Below, one piece after another: positions 1 through 8,193 of a stretch of 36,673 nucleotides of DNA (its first letter is position 1; each line of letters begins with the position of its first letter). The DNA comes from Aeromicrobium sp. (GTDB lineage Bacteria; Actinomycetota; Actinomycetes; Propionibacteriales; Nocardioidaceae), in assembly GCA_014377785.1 (NCBI GenBank), contig JACMOZ010000174.1, forward strand, positions 1 to 36,673. The letters run 5' to 3'. Made by a program: the position numbers and the translations under genes. The notes beneath the pieces were generated by a model. The model worked only from the letters and a program-made list of their open reading frames with translations. It made no database searches and was not told the DNA's origin.

Positions 1-672
1 ATCGGCGGCAAGGTTGCCGTGGTCTGCGGATACGGCGACGTCGGCAAGGGATCCGCGGAGTCCCTCCGTGGCCAGGGCGCGCGCGTCATCGCCACCGAGA
101 TCGACCCGATCTGCGCGCTTCAGGCCGCGATGGACGGCTTCCAGGTCGCCAAGCTTGACAGTGTCGTTGCCATAGCGGACATCATCATCACCGCGACCGG
201 CAACTTCGGTGTGATCACCGCCGATCATTTCGCCGCGATGAAGCACCAAGTGATCGTCGGCAACATCGGCCATTTCGACAACGAGATCGACATGGCGGGG
301 CTGGAGAAGACCCCCGGCATCGAGCGCCAGCGGATCAAGCCGCAGGTCGATGTCTGGAAGTTCGCCGATGGCAAAAAGGTCATCGTCCTCAGCGAAGGCC
401 GCCTGCTCAACCTCGGCAACGCCACCGGCCACCCGTCGTTCGTCATGTCGAACTCGTTCACCAACCAGGTGCTCGCGCAAATCGAACTCTTTACCAAGCT
501 CGACAGTTACGAACTCGGTGTTCACGTCTTGCCCAAGCACCTCGACGAGGAAGTCGCCCGACTGCACCTCGATGCACTCGGCGTCGAACTGACCGAGCTC
601 ACCAAGGAGCAGGCCGAATACCTCGGCGTCGATGTTGCCGGTCCCTACAAGTCAGATCTCTACCGCTACTAA
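1..672 (+). CDS. ahcY: S-adenosyl-L-homocysteine hydrolase, 3' part (5' end outside window)
   Basis: The frame is open from the first base, so the gene starts upstream; 223 C-terminal residues are present out of a usual 430-490. The enzyme reversibly hydrolyses S-adenosylhomocysteine to adenosine and homocysteine in the activated-methyl cycle, in the cytoplasm, using bound NAD. Visible are the NAD-binding glycine motif GYGDVGKG (about residues 10-17), the acidic turn of the Rossmann fold (ATEIDP), the TGN loop (TATGNFGV), and the conserved C-terminal block [11 protein letters not shown], ending in PYKSDLYRY. The final Lys/Tyr tail reaches into the neighbouring subunit's NAD site in this family. 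mtrA follows after 11 nt. In mycobacteria tmk lies between the two genes; it is absent here. The identification is secure. Confidence 0.97.
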   Translation: MGGKVAVVCGYGDVGKGSAESLRGQGARVIATEIDPICALQAAMDGFQVAKLDSVVAIADIIITATGNFGVITADHFAAMKHQVIVGNIGHFDNEIDMAGLEKTPGIERQRIKPQVDVWKFADGKKVIVLSEGRLLNLGNATGHPSFVMSNSFTNQVLAQIELFTKLDSYELGVHVLPKHLDEEVARLHLDALGVELTELTKEQAEYLGVDVAGPYKSDLYRY

Positions 673-683
673 AGCTGCCTGAC

Positions 684-1382
684 ATGAGTTACCGCCGCAA
701 CAAACGTGATCGGGTGCTCGTCGTCGATGACGACGCCTCGCTCGCGGAAATGCTGACCATCGTCCTCGCGGGCGAAGGACTGGCAACGGCGGTATGCCGA
801 TCCGGCGATCAGGTGATGAGAGTGTTCACCGAGTTCAAGCCCGACGTGGTGTTACTCGACCTGATGCTCCCGGGTCTTGACGGTATGAAGGTATGCCGTC
901 AGATCCGGGAGAAGTCGGGTGTGCCGATCATCATGCTCACGGCCAAGACCGATACCGGTGACGTGGTCCGTGGTTTGGAGGCAGGAGCGGACGACTACAT
1001 CACCAAACCGTTCAAAAACCAGGAACTCGTCGCCCGCGTGCGGGCTCGACTTCGCCGAACTGACCAACTCGCCGAGCCGCTCGTATTCGGCGACATCGTG
1101 CTCGACCCGGCCGGTCATACCGTCACCCGCAAGGGCGAGCCGCTTGACCTCACGCCGCTTGAGTTCGATCTTCTCGCCTGCCTGCTGGCCAAACCCGAAC
1201 AGGTGTTCAGCCGGGAAAAGCTCTTGCAGCAAGTGTGGGGTTATCACCATCCCGGCGACACCAAACTCGTCAACGTCCACATGACCAGACTTCGGTCCAA
1301 AATCGAGGACGACGCCGAAAATCCGCAGGTCATCAAGACCGTGCGCGGGATCGGCTATCAAGCAGTGACCCTTTCGGCGTGA
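684..1382 (+). CDS. mtrA: MtrA, OmpR-type response regulator
   Basis: Response regulator of 232 residues, the usual family length. The receiver domain covers about residues 10-122: acidic pair D16/D17, phosphoacceptor D59 (VVLLDLMLPG), switch T86 and invariant K108 (ITKPF). A winged-helix OmpR/PhoB DNA-binding domain covers about 135-230 and ends in the recognition and wing segment VHMTRLRSKIEDD...TVRGIGY. Together with MtrB it controls cell-wall hydrolase, division and osmotic-response genes in actinobacteria. It is called MtrA rather than a generic OmpR regulator because it is followed directly by mtrB and lpqB, the diagnostic order. The stop is 7 nt before the mtrB start, so the two are surely co-transcribed. 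No clear Shine-Dalgarno sequence precedes the ATG. Confidence 0.96.
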   Translation: MSYRRNKRDRVLVVDDDASLAEMLTIVLAGEGLATAVCRSGDQVMRVFTEFKPDVVLLDLMLPGLDGMKVCRQIREKSGVPIIMLTAKTDTGDVVRGLEAGADDYITKPFKNQELVARVRARLRRTDQLAEPLVFGDIVLDPAGHTVTRKGEPLDLTPLEFDLLACLLAKPEQVFSREKLLQQVWGYHHPGDTKLVNVHMTRLRSKIEDDAENPQVIKTVRGIGYQAVTLSA

Positions 1383-1389
1383 TCAGCTG

Positions 1390-2919
1390 ATGCGCTCGTT
1401 GGTCAGGTTGTGGCGACGCTCGATTCAGGCCCGGGTGGTCACGAACACGATAGTCCTCAGTGCCCTGGTGATCTCCCTGACCGGCTGGGCCCTTCTTCGC
1501 GACGTGGCCGGTGGCCTCGCGGACAATCGCCGCACGGCGGCCATTTCCGAAGCCCGGTCGGGATTCAACAGCGCCCAACAGCAAATTGACGCCGCGGTCG
1601 AAACCGAACCGGCGGCTCAATCGCAGACGTTGACCCAGATTGTCGATTCGCTGACCAGCAGTCGGGGCGCCCAGCGCACGTATGAGCTCGTGCTCGAAGG
1701 GCCGTTGGCTGCGGGCTCAAATCAGGTACCTGTCAGATCGTCCGCCGCCATCGCGGCCGGCTCGCTTCCCGATGACCTTGTCGACCAAGTCGAGCTCAAG
1801 GGCGGCACGTATTGGCGCTATTCCACCCTCGGCCTCCTCGGTTCTTCTGATCGTGAACCCGGTGTCGTCGTCGGCAGCCAGCTGCACGTGCCCAGCACCG
1901 GCGAGGACTATGCGCTCTACTACCTGTTCTCGATGTCCGAACAGCAATCGACGCTGAATCTCGTCCGACAGGCGCTGCTCCTCGGCGGGTTCGCCATGGT
2001 GCTCATGGTCGGCGGTGTGGCCTGGCTCGTATCCCGTCAGGTACTCAACCCAGTACGCCTTGCCCGTGGCATCGCTGAGCGTTATGCCAGTGGCAGTCTC
2101 GAACAACGTATGCATGTCAGCGGCAAGGACGACATCGCCAGACTAAGCACCTCGTTGAATCAGATGGCGGCCAGTTTGCAGAGTCAGATCCGTCGACTCG
2201 AAAACCTTTCCCGGTTGCAGCAGCGCTTCGTTTCGGACGTGTCCCACGAACTCCGTACCCCGCTGACGACCGTGCGGATGGCCAGCGATGTCCTGCATGA
2301 CAACCGCAAGTCCTTCGATGCGCAGACCGCCCGGGCGGCCGAACTCCTCCAGAACGAACTCGGCCGTTTCGAGGACTTGCTGTCCGATCTCCTGGACCTC
2401 AGTCGATTCGATGCCGGCGCTGCGCAACTCGACCTGGATACGATCGACCTCGCCGAAATAGCGCGGAGGGCAGTTGACGATCCGCTCCTAAAGCGCAGGG
2501 GAATGAAAGTCGTCCTCATCAATGCCGATCAGCCCGCGGTGGTCGAAGCCGACATTCGCCGCATCGACCGCATAGTGCGAAATCTCCTGACCAACGCGGC
2601 GAAGTACGGCGGATCCGACCGGGTGGAAATCGAGGTCCGACAAAGCGAAAGCTGCGTCTCCTTCGCGGTGCGCGACTTCGGTGTCGGACTCTCCGGCGAC
2701 GAGAATCTGCGTGTCTTCGATCGATTCTGGCGCGCCGATCCGGCCCGTACCCAGGGCGGCACCGGTCTGGGCCTGCCGATCTCCAAAGAAGACGCCGAAC
2801 TCCACGGGGGCACCCTCAGGGCATGGGGCAAAAGCGGCGAGGGCAGTGAATTCATCCTCACTATTCCCAAACCGGGGGGATCGGCCAACCCGCCGGCGAT
2901 CGTGTCGGTGTTCACATGA
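1390..2919 (+). CDS. mtrB: MtrB, membrane sensor histidine kinase
   Basis: Cognate kinase of MtrA, 509 residues. Order of parts: short basic N-terminus, first membrane segment (about 16-38), extracytoplasmic sensor region (about 39-195), second membrane segment (about 196-217), HAMP linker (LVSRQVLNPVRLARGIAERY), HisKA dimerisation domain with phosphoacceptor H286 (SDVSHELRTPLT), and HATPase_c with N box NLLTNAAKYG, G1 box DFGVGL, F box FDRFWR and G2 box GGTGLGLPIS. The segment KEDAELHGG after the G2 box is typical of MtrB. All catalytic motifs are present, so it should be active. The 3' end overlaps the lpqB start as ATGA, indicating translational coupling. Confidence 0.96.
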   Translation: MRSLVRLWRRSIQARVVTNTIVLSALVISLTGWALLRDVAGGLADNRRTAAISEARSGFNSAQQQIDAAVETEPAAQSQTLTQIVDSLTSSRGAQRTYELVLEGPLAAGSNQVPVRSSAAIAAGSLPDDLVDQVELKGGTYWRYSTLGLLGSSDREPGVVVGSQLHVPSTGEDYALYYLFSMSEQQSTLNLVRQALLLGGFAMVLMVGGVAWLVSRQVLNPVRLARGIAERYASGSLEQRMHVSGKDDIARLSTSLNQMAASLQSQIRRLENLSRLQQRFVSDVSHELRTPLTTVRMASDVLHDNRKSFDAQTARAAELLQNELGRFEDLLSDLLDLSRFDAGAAQLDLDTIDLAEIARRAVDDPLLKRRGMKVVLINADQPAVVEADIRRIDRIVRNLLTNAAKYGGSDRVEIEVRQSESCVSFAVRDFGVGLSGDENLRVFDRFWRADPARTQGGTGLGLPISKEDAELHGGTLRAWGKSGEGSEFILTIPKPGGSANPPAIVSVFT

Positions 2920-4685
2920 AAAAGCTTTTGGTTGCGGTATCAGCACTCATAGTGCTCATGGGTTGCGCTGGCATCCCCGCCAGCGGGCCGGTCACCAAGG
3001 TCAATACCGACCGCAGCACGGACCAGAGCACCGTCCGCTATTCACCGACTGGTCCGGCCAAAAACGCGACTCCGCAGGAGATCATAAGGGGTTATCTCGA
3101 CGCGATGCTCGCCTATCCGGTGACGACAGGAACGGCTGCATCATTTCTCACGCCCGAGGCGGCGCGGGATTGGGAGCCCTCGGCGGGAGTCGAGGTCTAC
3201 ACTCAGCCACAGGTGTCGGCGCCGGTGGCGAAGACTCCGATGTTGAAAGACGGCGCCGGCAACATCGACAAACCGGCGGTGGATGTCCATCTCGATGTCG
3301 TCGAGGACGCGCAGCTCGACAGTCATAACAGGTTTGAGCGGCTCAGTGCGCGCAAGCAATTCGTCTTCCGCTTGAACCAGAACAAGGGGCAGTGGCGCAT
3401 CACGAATCCACAGCCCGGATTCCTCGTCAACCGCAAATTCTTCGACGACTACTATCGACCGCTCAACGCCTATTTCTTCGATGGGCCGGGAAAGCGGCTG
3501 GTGGCCGACCCGATTTACTTGCCTGTTGGTGATCAGTTGTCGACGGCACTCGTTTCGGGTCTGCTGCTCGGTCCTGCGGATCTGCTCGGCAAGACGGCCC
3601 GAACTTATGCGCCTGTCGGTACCCGGCTGCGTACCTCCGTGCCGTTGCGCACGGACGGATTGGCCGAGGTTCAGTTCAGCGACGACCTCAGTTCTCTCTC
3701 TGATGGTGCCCAGCAGCGGCTGTCGGCCCAAATCATCTGGACTCTTCGCCAAGTCGAGGAGGTCACCGGTGTCCGCATCACCGGGGGGGACAACGTGCTC
3801 TACCCGGGAAATCGTGGCATCCAGTCAATCGACTCCTGGGCAAACTTTGGCCCGAAGTCCGGCGACGGCCGATTTTATGGCGTGCAGAAGGGCCGGGTCG
3901 TCGAGTTGTCCGCAGGCAATGTCTTGGCCGTCGACGGTTCCTGGGGCAAAGATGCGCGCCAGGCCGTCAGTATTGCCGTTGACTCCGGCCGACTGGCCGT
4001 CGTGGCCGGTGGCCGAAACCGGTTGACGGTCGGCAGCTTTGACAGCGACAAAGTGTCGAACTTCAGCGGGAAGCATTTCTTGCGCCCGATCTGGGACGAC
4101 ACGGGTTCGGTCTGGGCACTAGACAGGCAGGGATCCGACACCCGGTTGCGGATCTTCGAAGACACGCGGTTCCGCCAGATCCCGATCGGGGCTCTCGCGA
4201 AGTTCCGCGTCAAATCGTTCGCGTTGTCGCCCGACGGCGCCCGTTACGCCTTCATCGCCGACGTCGCAGGAACGTCCAAGGTCTATGCCGGGTCGGTGCT
4301 TCGCGACACCAAGGACGTTGTCGTTTCTCTTGGCAAACCCTTACTTTTGCAACCGAACGGCACCAACTTCACCAGCCCACGGTCACTGTCCTGGTCGTCG
4401 GCGACCACCGTGACATTCCTTGCCGACGAAGCAGCAGTCGGCACGCAAATCTTCGATTCCCGCATCGACGGTTCGTACTCGAACGGTGGAACGGCGAGCA
4501 GCGGCGCCTTGCTGCCCGACGTCGATGCCGTCACGCTGGTCACCACCGGCGATGGCGAATCGATTCGCTATGTCACTGACAGGACCGGACGCACCTGGCT
4601 GCTCCGACCCGGTGGTGTATGGGAGCGCCTCGATCCCATCGGTGTGACCGCGATCGCCGCGTCGTCCAGTTCGTCGTTGCGCTGA
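2916..4685 (+). CDS. lpqB: LpqB, lipoprotein partner of MtrAB
   Basis: Lipoprotein of 589 residues. A lysine-containing n-region and hydrophobic stretch lead to the lipobox L14-M15-G16-C17, with C17 the predicted lipidated residue, so the mature protein is anchored to the outer face of the membrane. Next come an NTF2-like region (about 40-180), a GerMN-type region (about 190-290) and a C-terminal beta-propeller-like repeat region (about 310-585). In mycobacteria and streptomycetes LpqB binds the MtrB sensor domain and tunes MtrA phosphorylation; that role is taken from the family. The start overlaps the mtrB stop (ATGA). The following gene begins 48 nt later, so the operon may continue. Confidence 0.95.
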   Translation: MKKLLVAVSALIVLMGCAGIPASGPVTKVNTDRSTDQSTVRYSPTGPAKNATPQEIIRGYLDAMLAYPVTTGTAASFLTPEAARDWEPSAGVEVYTQPQVSAPVAKTPMLKDGAGNIDKPAVDVHLDVVEDAQLDSHNRFERLSARKQFVFRLNQNKGQWRITNPQPGFLVNRKFFDDYYRPLNAYFFDGPGKRLVADPIYLPVGDQLSTALVSGLLLGPADLLGKTARTYAPVGTRLRTSVPLRTDGLAEVQFSDDLSSLSDGAQQRLSAQIIWTLRQVEEVTGVRITGGDNVLYPGNRGIQSIDSWANFGPKSGDGRFYGVQKGRVVELSAGNVLAVDGSWGKDARQAVSIAVDSGRLAVVAGGRNRLTVGSFDSDKVSNFSGKHFLRPIWDDTGSVWALDRQGSDTRLRIFEDTRFRQIPIGALAKFRVKSFALSPDGARYAFIADVAGTSKVYAGSVLRDTKDVVVSLGKPLLLQPNGTNFTSPRSLSWSSATTVTFLADEAAVGTQIFDSRIDGSYSNGGTASSGALLPDVDAVTLVTTGDGESIRYVTDRTGRTWLLRPGGVWERLDPIGVTAIAASSSSSLR

Positions 4686-4733
4686 GTCGTTGTCAGGTTG
4701 TGTCCACAGGCTGGGTTCAGCTACTGGCTGTGA

Positions 4734-5447
4734 ATGCGGGCAACCGGGCAGTCTGAGACCGTGCTCCCGTTCAGTGTTGCTGCTGCCGACCTCATCATTG
4801 GTGCCTCCTGTGCGGGATGCGGCCGACCGGCGATCACGCTGTGCGCCTCATGCGCAGGCATGCTCACACCACAACCGCGTGTCGCATGGCCTCGCCCAAC
4901 TCCACAAATTCTGTGCCAACCGTCGTTGATCGAGCCGATCGCCTCCGGCATCCACGAGGGCCCGCTCAGGGCGGTGCTCGCACAGTTCAAGGAAGAGGGC
5001 CAGTTCGGCCTTGTACGCGTCCTTGGCCACTTCCTTGCCTCATCGGTGTGCTTCGCGGCACCGGCGGACCGCCCCGTCGTGTTGGTCCCCATACCCTCTA
5101 CGCGCGTGACACGGATGCGCAGGGGACAAGACACCATTGGCGACCTGAGCCGGGCAGCCGCCAAGGCCGTGCGGTCCATCGGGATCGACTGCACTGTCGG
5201 CTCGCCGCTGATCCATGCGCGCCGGGTTGCGGACCAGTCCGGGCTCTCCGCCCACGACCGCTCACTGAATATGTCGGGCGCGTTGAGGATGAGATCGGTC
5301 GCCGGTCTCGGTGGTCGCAGCATCATCGTCGTCGACGACATTCTGACGACCGGAGCGACCGTCGCCGAGGCCGTGAGGGTGCTCACCGAATCTGGATTGC
5401 GACCAGCATCGATTGCTGTGATCGCGGCAACCGCCCGCCATCGGTGA
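4734..5447 (+). CDS. ComF-family phosphoribosyltransferase-like protein
   Basis: A 237-residue protein of the ComF/GntX group. An N-terminal four-cysteine motif (C26-x2-C29 and C37-x2-C40) is a likely zinc ribbon. A type I phosphoribosyltransferase domain follows, with the PRPP-binding signature IIVVDDILTTGATVAEA near residues 195-210. ComF proteins accompany DNA uptake machines in competent bacteria. In actinobacteria the gene sits routinely between lpqB and hpf with no proven role, and the substrate is unknown. The start is uncertain: the ATG at 4734 has no good ribosome-binding site, and a GTG at 4761 would remove nine residues and start the protein as MLPFSVAA. It lies in the mtrA-mtrB-lpqB direction and may be read through. 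Confidence 0.85.
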   Translation: MRATGQSETVLPFSVAAADLIIGASCAGCGRPAITLCASCAGMLTPQPRVAWPRPTPQILCQPSLIEPIASGIHEGPLRAVLAQFKEEGQFGLVRVLGHFLASSVCFAAPADRPVVLVPIPSTRVTRMRRGQDTIGDLSRAAAKAVRSIGIDCTVGSPLIHARRVADQSGLSAHDRSLNMSGALRMRSVAGLGGRSIIVVDDILTTGATVAEAVRVLTESGLRPASIAVIAATARHR

Positions 5448-5475
5448 GGCAACCGGGCAACATTTCGGTGAGTCA

Positions 5476-5504
5476 TGGAAAAAAGTCCCTGGGGGGGCTA
5501 CCGT
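5476..5504 (+). promoter_or_regulatory. Putative promoter of hpf
   Basis: TGGAAA (5476-5481), a 17-nt spacer and TACCGT (5499-5504) form a weak sigma-70-like pair ahead of hpf. This would give a leader of about 30 nt containing the Shine-Dalgarno sequence. The spacer includes a run of seven Gs. The -35 matches the consensus at only four of six positions. Confidence 0.35.
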
Positions 5505-5530
5505 CAGAGATACGTAGTGATGCGCCGACG

Positions 5531-5537
5531 AGGAGGT
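5531..5537 (+). promoter_or_regulatory. Ribosome-binding site deciding the hpf start
   Basis: AGGAGGT lies just upstream of the ATG at 5541. It selects this ATG over the upstream in-frame ATGs at 5475 and 5520, which would add residues not expected for the family. Confidence 0.75.
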
Positions 5538-5540
5538 CCC

Positions 5541-6182
5541 ATGGAAATTGTGGTCAAGGGTCGGAACAGTGAAATCTCCGATCAGTTCAGGGAGCATGTG
5601 CACGAAAAGTTGCTCCGCATCGAGAAGTATGACCAGCGCCAGAAGATCCACCGTGTTGAGGTGGAGGTCACCCACGAGAAGAACCCGCGCCAGCATGATC
5701 GCGCGGCCCGAGTGGAAATGACGCTGAGGTCCCGTGGGCCGGCAGTCCGCGCGGAAGCCTCCTCAACCGATCAGCACTCCGCGCTCGATGCTGCGATGGA
5801 CAAACTGGAATCGCGATTGCGCAAAGCCGTTGACCGGTTGCGCGTCCATCATGGCAACCGCACGCCTCAATCGGTGTCCGCGGCAATAGGTGATGTCGGC
5901 CAAGGCGATGCAGACTCTTCGGAGGTCGATGGGTTGCTTGCACGCGGCGCGCTTGCCGACAATGCAGGACCGGTCGACATTGTCGGCGACGGACCGCTCG
6001 TTGTTCGTGAAAAGATCCACGAAGCACAGCCCATGACGCTTGACCAGGCGCTTTATGCAATGGAAATGGTCGGCCATGATTTCTACCTGTTCGTGGACAA
6101 GGACTCTATGAAGCCCAGCGTGATTTACTTGCGCAAAGGCTATGACTACGGAGTCATTCACCTCGACGTCAGAGAAGGGTAG
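5541..6182 (+). CDS. hpf: Ribosome hibernation promoting factor, long form
   Basis: Long-form HPF (S30AE/YfiA family), 213 residues from the chosen start, which is supported by the AGGAGGT site. The N-terminal domain (about 1-100, starting MEIVVKGRN) binds the 30S decoding region. A low-complexity linker follows (about 105-155), then the C-terminal dimerisation domain (about 155-213, VVREKIHEAQPMTLDQAL...YLRKGYDYGVIHLDV). In stationary phase long HPF links two 70S ribosomes into inactive 100S dimers through this C-terminal domain. The position between a comF-like gene and secA is the usual actinobacterial one. The next gene starts 56 nt downstream after an inverted repeat. Confidence 0.94.
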   Translation: MEIVVKGRNSEISDQFREHVHEKLLRIEKYDQRQKIHRVEVEVTHEKNPRQHDRAARVEMTLRSRGPAVRAEASSTDQHSALDAAMDKLESRLRKAVDRLRVHHGNRTPQSVSAAIGDVGQGDADSSEVDGLLARGALADNAGPVDIVGDGPLVVREKIHEAQPMTLDQALYAMEMVGHDFYLFVDKDSMKPSVIYLRKGYDYGVIHLDVREG

Positions 6183-6198
6183 GCGTCACACACCGCAG

Positions 6199-6216
6199 CC
6201 GACACTGATGTGTCGG
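6199..6216. repeat. 18-bp inverted repeat upstream of the response regulator gene
   Basis: CCGACAC (6199-6205), a TGAT spacer and GTGTCGG (6210-6216) form perfect 7-bp arms between hpf and the next gene. It ends 10 nt before a candidate -10 element, so it could be an operator in the -35 zone. It could also be a terminator-like hairpin behind hpf, but no T-tract follows. Confidence 0.6.
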
Positions 6217-6226
6217 TGCGACGTGA

Positions 6227-6232
6227 CATTAT
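6227..6232 (+). promoter_or_regulatory. Candidate -10 element of a leaderless transcript
   Basis: CATTAT is followed by exactly six nucleotides and then the GTG start at 6239. There is no Shine-Dalgarno sequence in the gap. Transcription starting at the usual distance would begin at or next to the start codon. The first base departs from the TANNNT consensus. Confidence 0.45.
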
Positions 6233-6238
6233 CAGGCC

Positions 6239-6901
6239 GTGCCTACAAACGAGGAACGAATTCGGGTGCTTCTGGTCGACGACCAGGAGTTGTTTCGTCG
6301 CGGAGTCAAAATGATGCTCGCCTCCGACGGCGGGCTGGACATCGAAGAAGCCGGCAACGGCGACATGGCGCTCAAACTGATCACCGCCAATCCGCCTGAC
6401 GTGGTGCTGCTGGACGTGCGGATGCCCGGTCGGACAGGTGTCGAAATTTGCGCTGCCATCAAGGCGATCTCGCCGACGACTGGCATCATCATGCTTACGG
6501 CCAGTGATGAAGAGTCCGACCTCTATGAGTCGATCAAGAGCGGGGCTTCGGGTTACATCCTCAAGGACGGGTCAACCTACGATCAGGTCGTCGAGGCCGT
6601 CCGCCTGGTCGCTGCGGGCCAGTCCCTGATCAGTCCGTCGATGGCCACCAAATTGTTGGAAGAGTTCGTTCATATGTCCCGGCCACAGGGGCCGGGGACC
6701 TCCCTTACTGTTCGCGAACTCGAAGTTTTGCGCCAGGTTGCCCGCGGCCTCAGCAACAGGGAAATTGCCGCCGAACTGTTCATCAGTGAAAACACCGTCA
6801 AAAACCACATTCGCAACCTTCTCGAAAAGCTCCAGATGAAATCCCGCATGGAAGCTGCGATGTATGCGGTGCGCAGTAACCTCGTCGGAGACGAGTCATG
6901 A
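6239..6901 (+). CDS. NarL/LuxR-type response regulator, no kinase nearby
   Basis: A 220-residue two-domain regulator. The receiver domain (about 8-125) has D14/D15, phosphoacceptor D59 (VVLLDVRMPG), the T in IIMLTAS and K in YILKDG. A LuxR-type helix-turn-helix domain (about 150-215) has the typical LTVRELEVLRQVARGLSNREIA and TVKNHIRNLLEKL segments. It should dimerise and bind DNA when phosphorylated. No histidine kinase lies next to it; MtrB is the only kinase in the window and pairs with MtrA. The GTG start is preferred because a -10-like element lies six nt upstream. Its regulon cannot be told from the sequence. Confidence 0.9.
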   Translation: MPTNEERIRVLLVDDQELFRRGVKMMLASDGGLDIEEAGNGDMALKLITANPPDVVLLDVRMPGRTGVEICAAIKAISPTTGIIMLTASDEESDLYESIKSGASGYILKDGSTYDQVVEAVRLVAAGQSLISPSMATKLLEEFVHMSRPQGPGTSLTVRELEVLRQVARGLSNREIAAELFISENTVKNHIRNLLEKLQMKSRMEAAMYAVRSNLVGDES

Positions 6902-6933
6902 GTGGAGCGTCGGAGACGAGTCATGAGTGGAGC
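6884..6933. repeat. Perfect 25-bp tandem duplication across a stop codon
   Basis: Bases 6884-6908 and 6909-6933 are identical. The first copy carries the last codons and the TGA (6899-6901) of the response regulator gene; the second copy is non-coding and fills the gap before the next gene. The 25-bp unit is not a multiple of three and looks like a recent replication-slippage event. Confidence 0.9.
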
Positions 6934-6948
6934 GGTTGAAGACCTTCG

Positions 6949-8193
6949 GTGAGCATTAGCCAATTGCAGGCCAGGCGCATTGCCCTCGTGGCACAAGGCT
7001 TTGGCAAACGCCGACCGGACGTCGTCGGATCCCGTCATCTGGCCTCGACGATCGCGCGGCTCGGTTTTTTCCAGATCGACTCGGTCAACGTACTCGTTCG
7101 GGCCCACTACATGCCTATGTTCTCCCGGCTCGGCCCCTACGATCGGGAACTCCTGGACCGTGCGTTCGCACGAGCGCCGCGCAGGCTCTTCGAATACTGG
7201 GCGCACGAAGCGGCCCTCGTCGATGTTTCGCTGCATGCGGCGATGCGTTTTCGAATGGAGTCGGGTGCCCGCATGTGGGGCAACATGTCCCAAGTCGCCA
7301 GCGAACGACCCGAACTCGTCGCCCGGGTGCTCCAGGAAGTCCGCGATCGAGGACCGCTCACGGCACGCGAGATCGAGCACGATGTGGTGCGCAGCAGGGA
7401 CAACTGGGGCTGGAACTGGTCAGTCGTCAAGGCCTCCCTCGAGTACCTCTTCTACAAGGGAGAGGTCACCTCGTCACGTCGAAATTCGGCCTTCGAACGG
7501 GTCTATGACCTTCCGGAACGGGTGATTCCGTCGGCCCACCTCGACGCCGAGACCCTGGGCTCCGACGAAGCCCATCTCTCGCTGGTCCGGTTCGCCTCCC
7601 GGGCTCACGGGGTCGCCTCCGAACAATGCCTCCGCGACTACTTTCGACTGTCGCCCGGGCCGACCCACCGGGCTGTGGAGCAGTTGGTTGCCGCCGGCGA
7701 ACTGATCCCCACCCGGGTCGTGGGCTGGCACCGGCAGACTTACCTTCATCCCGAGGCGAAGAGGCCACGATCGGTGCAGGCGCGAGCGCTCCTGAGTCCA
7801 TTCGACCCGTTGGTTTTCGAACGTCATCGCACCGAAAAAATCTTCGATTTCCGTTACCGCATCGAAATCTATGTCCCCGAGGACAAGCGGGTCCATGGCT
7901 ATTACGTTCTTCCGTTCCTGCTCGGTGATCGTCTCGTGGGCCGGGTCGACCTCAAGGCCGACCGTCACGCCGGCGCCCTGCTCGTGAGGAGCGCCTGGGC
8001 CGAGCCCCACGCCCCCGCTCATACGGCTCTTGAATTGGCTGAAGAGCTCCACGAGATGGCTCGTTGGCTTGGACTGGAGACGGTCATACCGCCGGCCAAG
8101 GGAAATATGGCTGGGGAACTCGCCGATGCTTTGGCCGGTCGCCTAGGATATGAAGGCTCACTCTTCCGATCAGGAGTCCTACCCCGTGCCTAA
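6949..8193 (+). CDS. Winged-helix DNA glycosylase-like protein (HTH_42, YcaQ/AlkX group)
   Basis: A 414-residue protein of the HTH_42 (formerly DUF1006) family. The segment [11 protein letters not shown] contains Q42-I43-D44, matching the QxD catalytic motif of E. coli YcaQ/AlkX, a glycosylase that unhooks DNA interstrand crosslinks; the antibiotic-resistance branch (AlkZ) has QxQ instead. Winged-helix blocks follow (for example around 125-200 and 210-260), then a C-terminal beta-rich domain with [10 protein letters not shown] and [13 protein letters not shown], also typical of the family. Activity on crosslinks is an inference from the family. The GTG start at 6949 keeps the conserved N-terminus ([15 protein letters not shown]). 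The 3' end overlaps the secA start by 8 nt, a sign of coupled translation. Confidence 0.85.
   Translation: MSISQLQARRIALVAQGFGKRRPDVVGSRHLASTIARLGFFQIDSVNVLVRAHYMPMFSRLGPYDRELLDRAFARAPRRLFEYWAHEAALVDVSLHAAMRFRMESGARMWGNMSQVASERPELVARVLQEVRDRGPLTAREIEHDVVRSRDNWGWNWSVVKASLEYLFYKGEVTSSRRNSAFERVYDLPERVIPSAHLDAETLGSDEAHLSLVRFASRAHGVASEQCLRDYFRLSPGPTHRAVEQLVAAGELIPTRVVGWHRQTYLHPEAKRPRSVQARALLSPFDPLVFERHRTEKIFDFRYRIEIYVPEDKRVHGYYVLPFLLGDRLVGRVDLKADRHAGALLVRSAWAEPHAPAHTALELAEELHEMARWLGLETVIPPAKGNMAGELADALAGRLGYEGSLFRSGVLPRA
8171..8176 (+). promoter_or_regulatory. Ribosome-binding site deciding the secA start
   Basis: CAGGAG lies inside the end of the upstream gene, nine nt before the GTG at 8186. 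It supports this GTG over the in-frame ATG at 8150, which would add 12 residues ([12 protein letters not shown]) that SecA proteins do not have. Confidence 0.75.
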
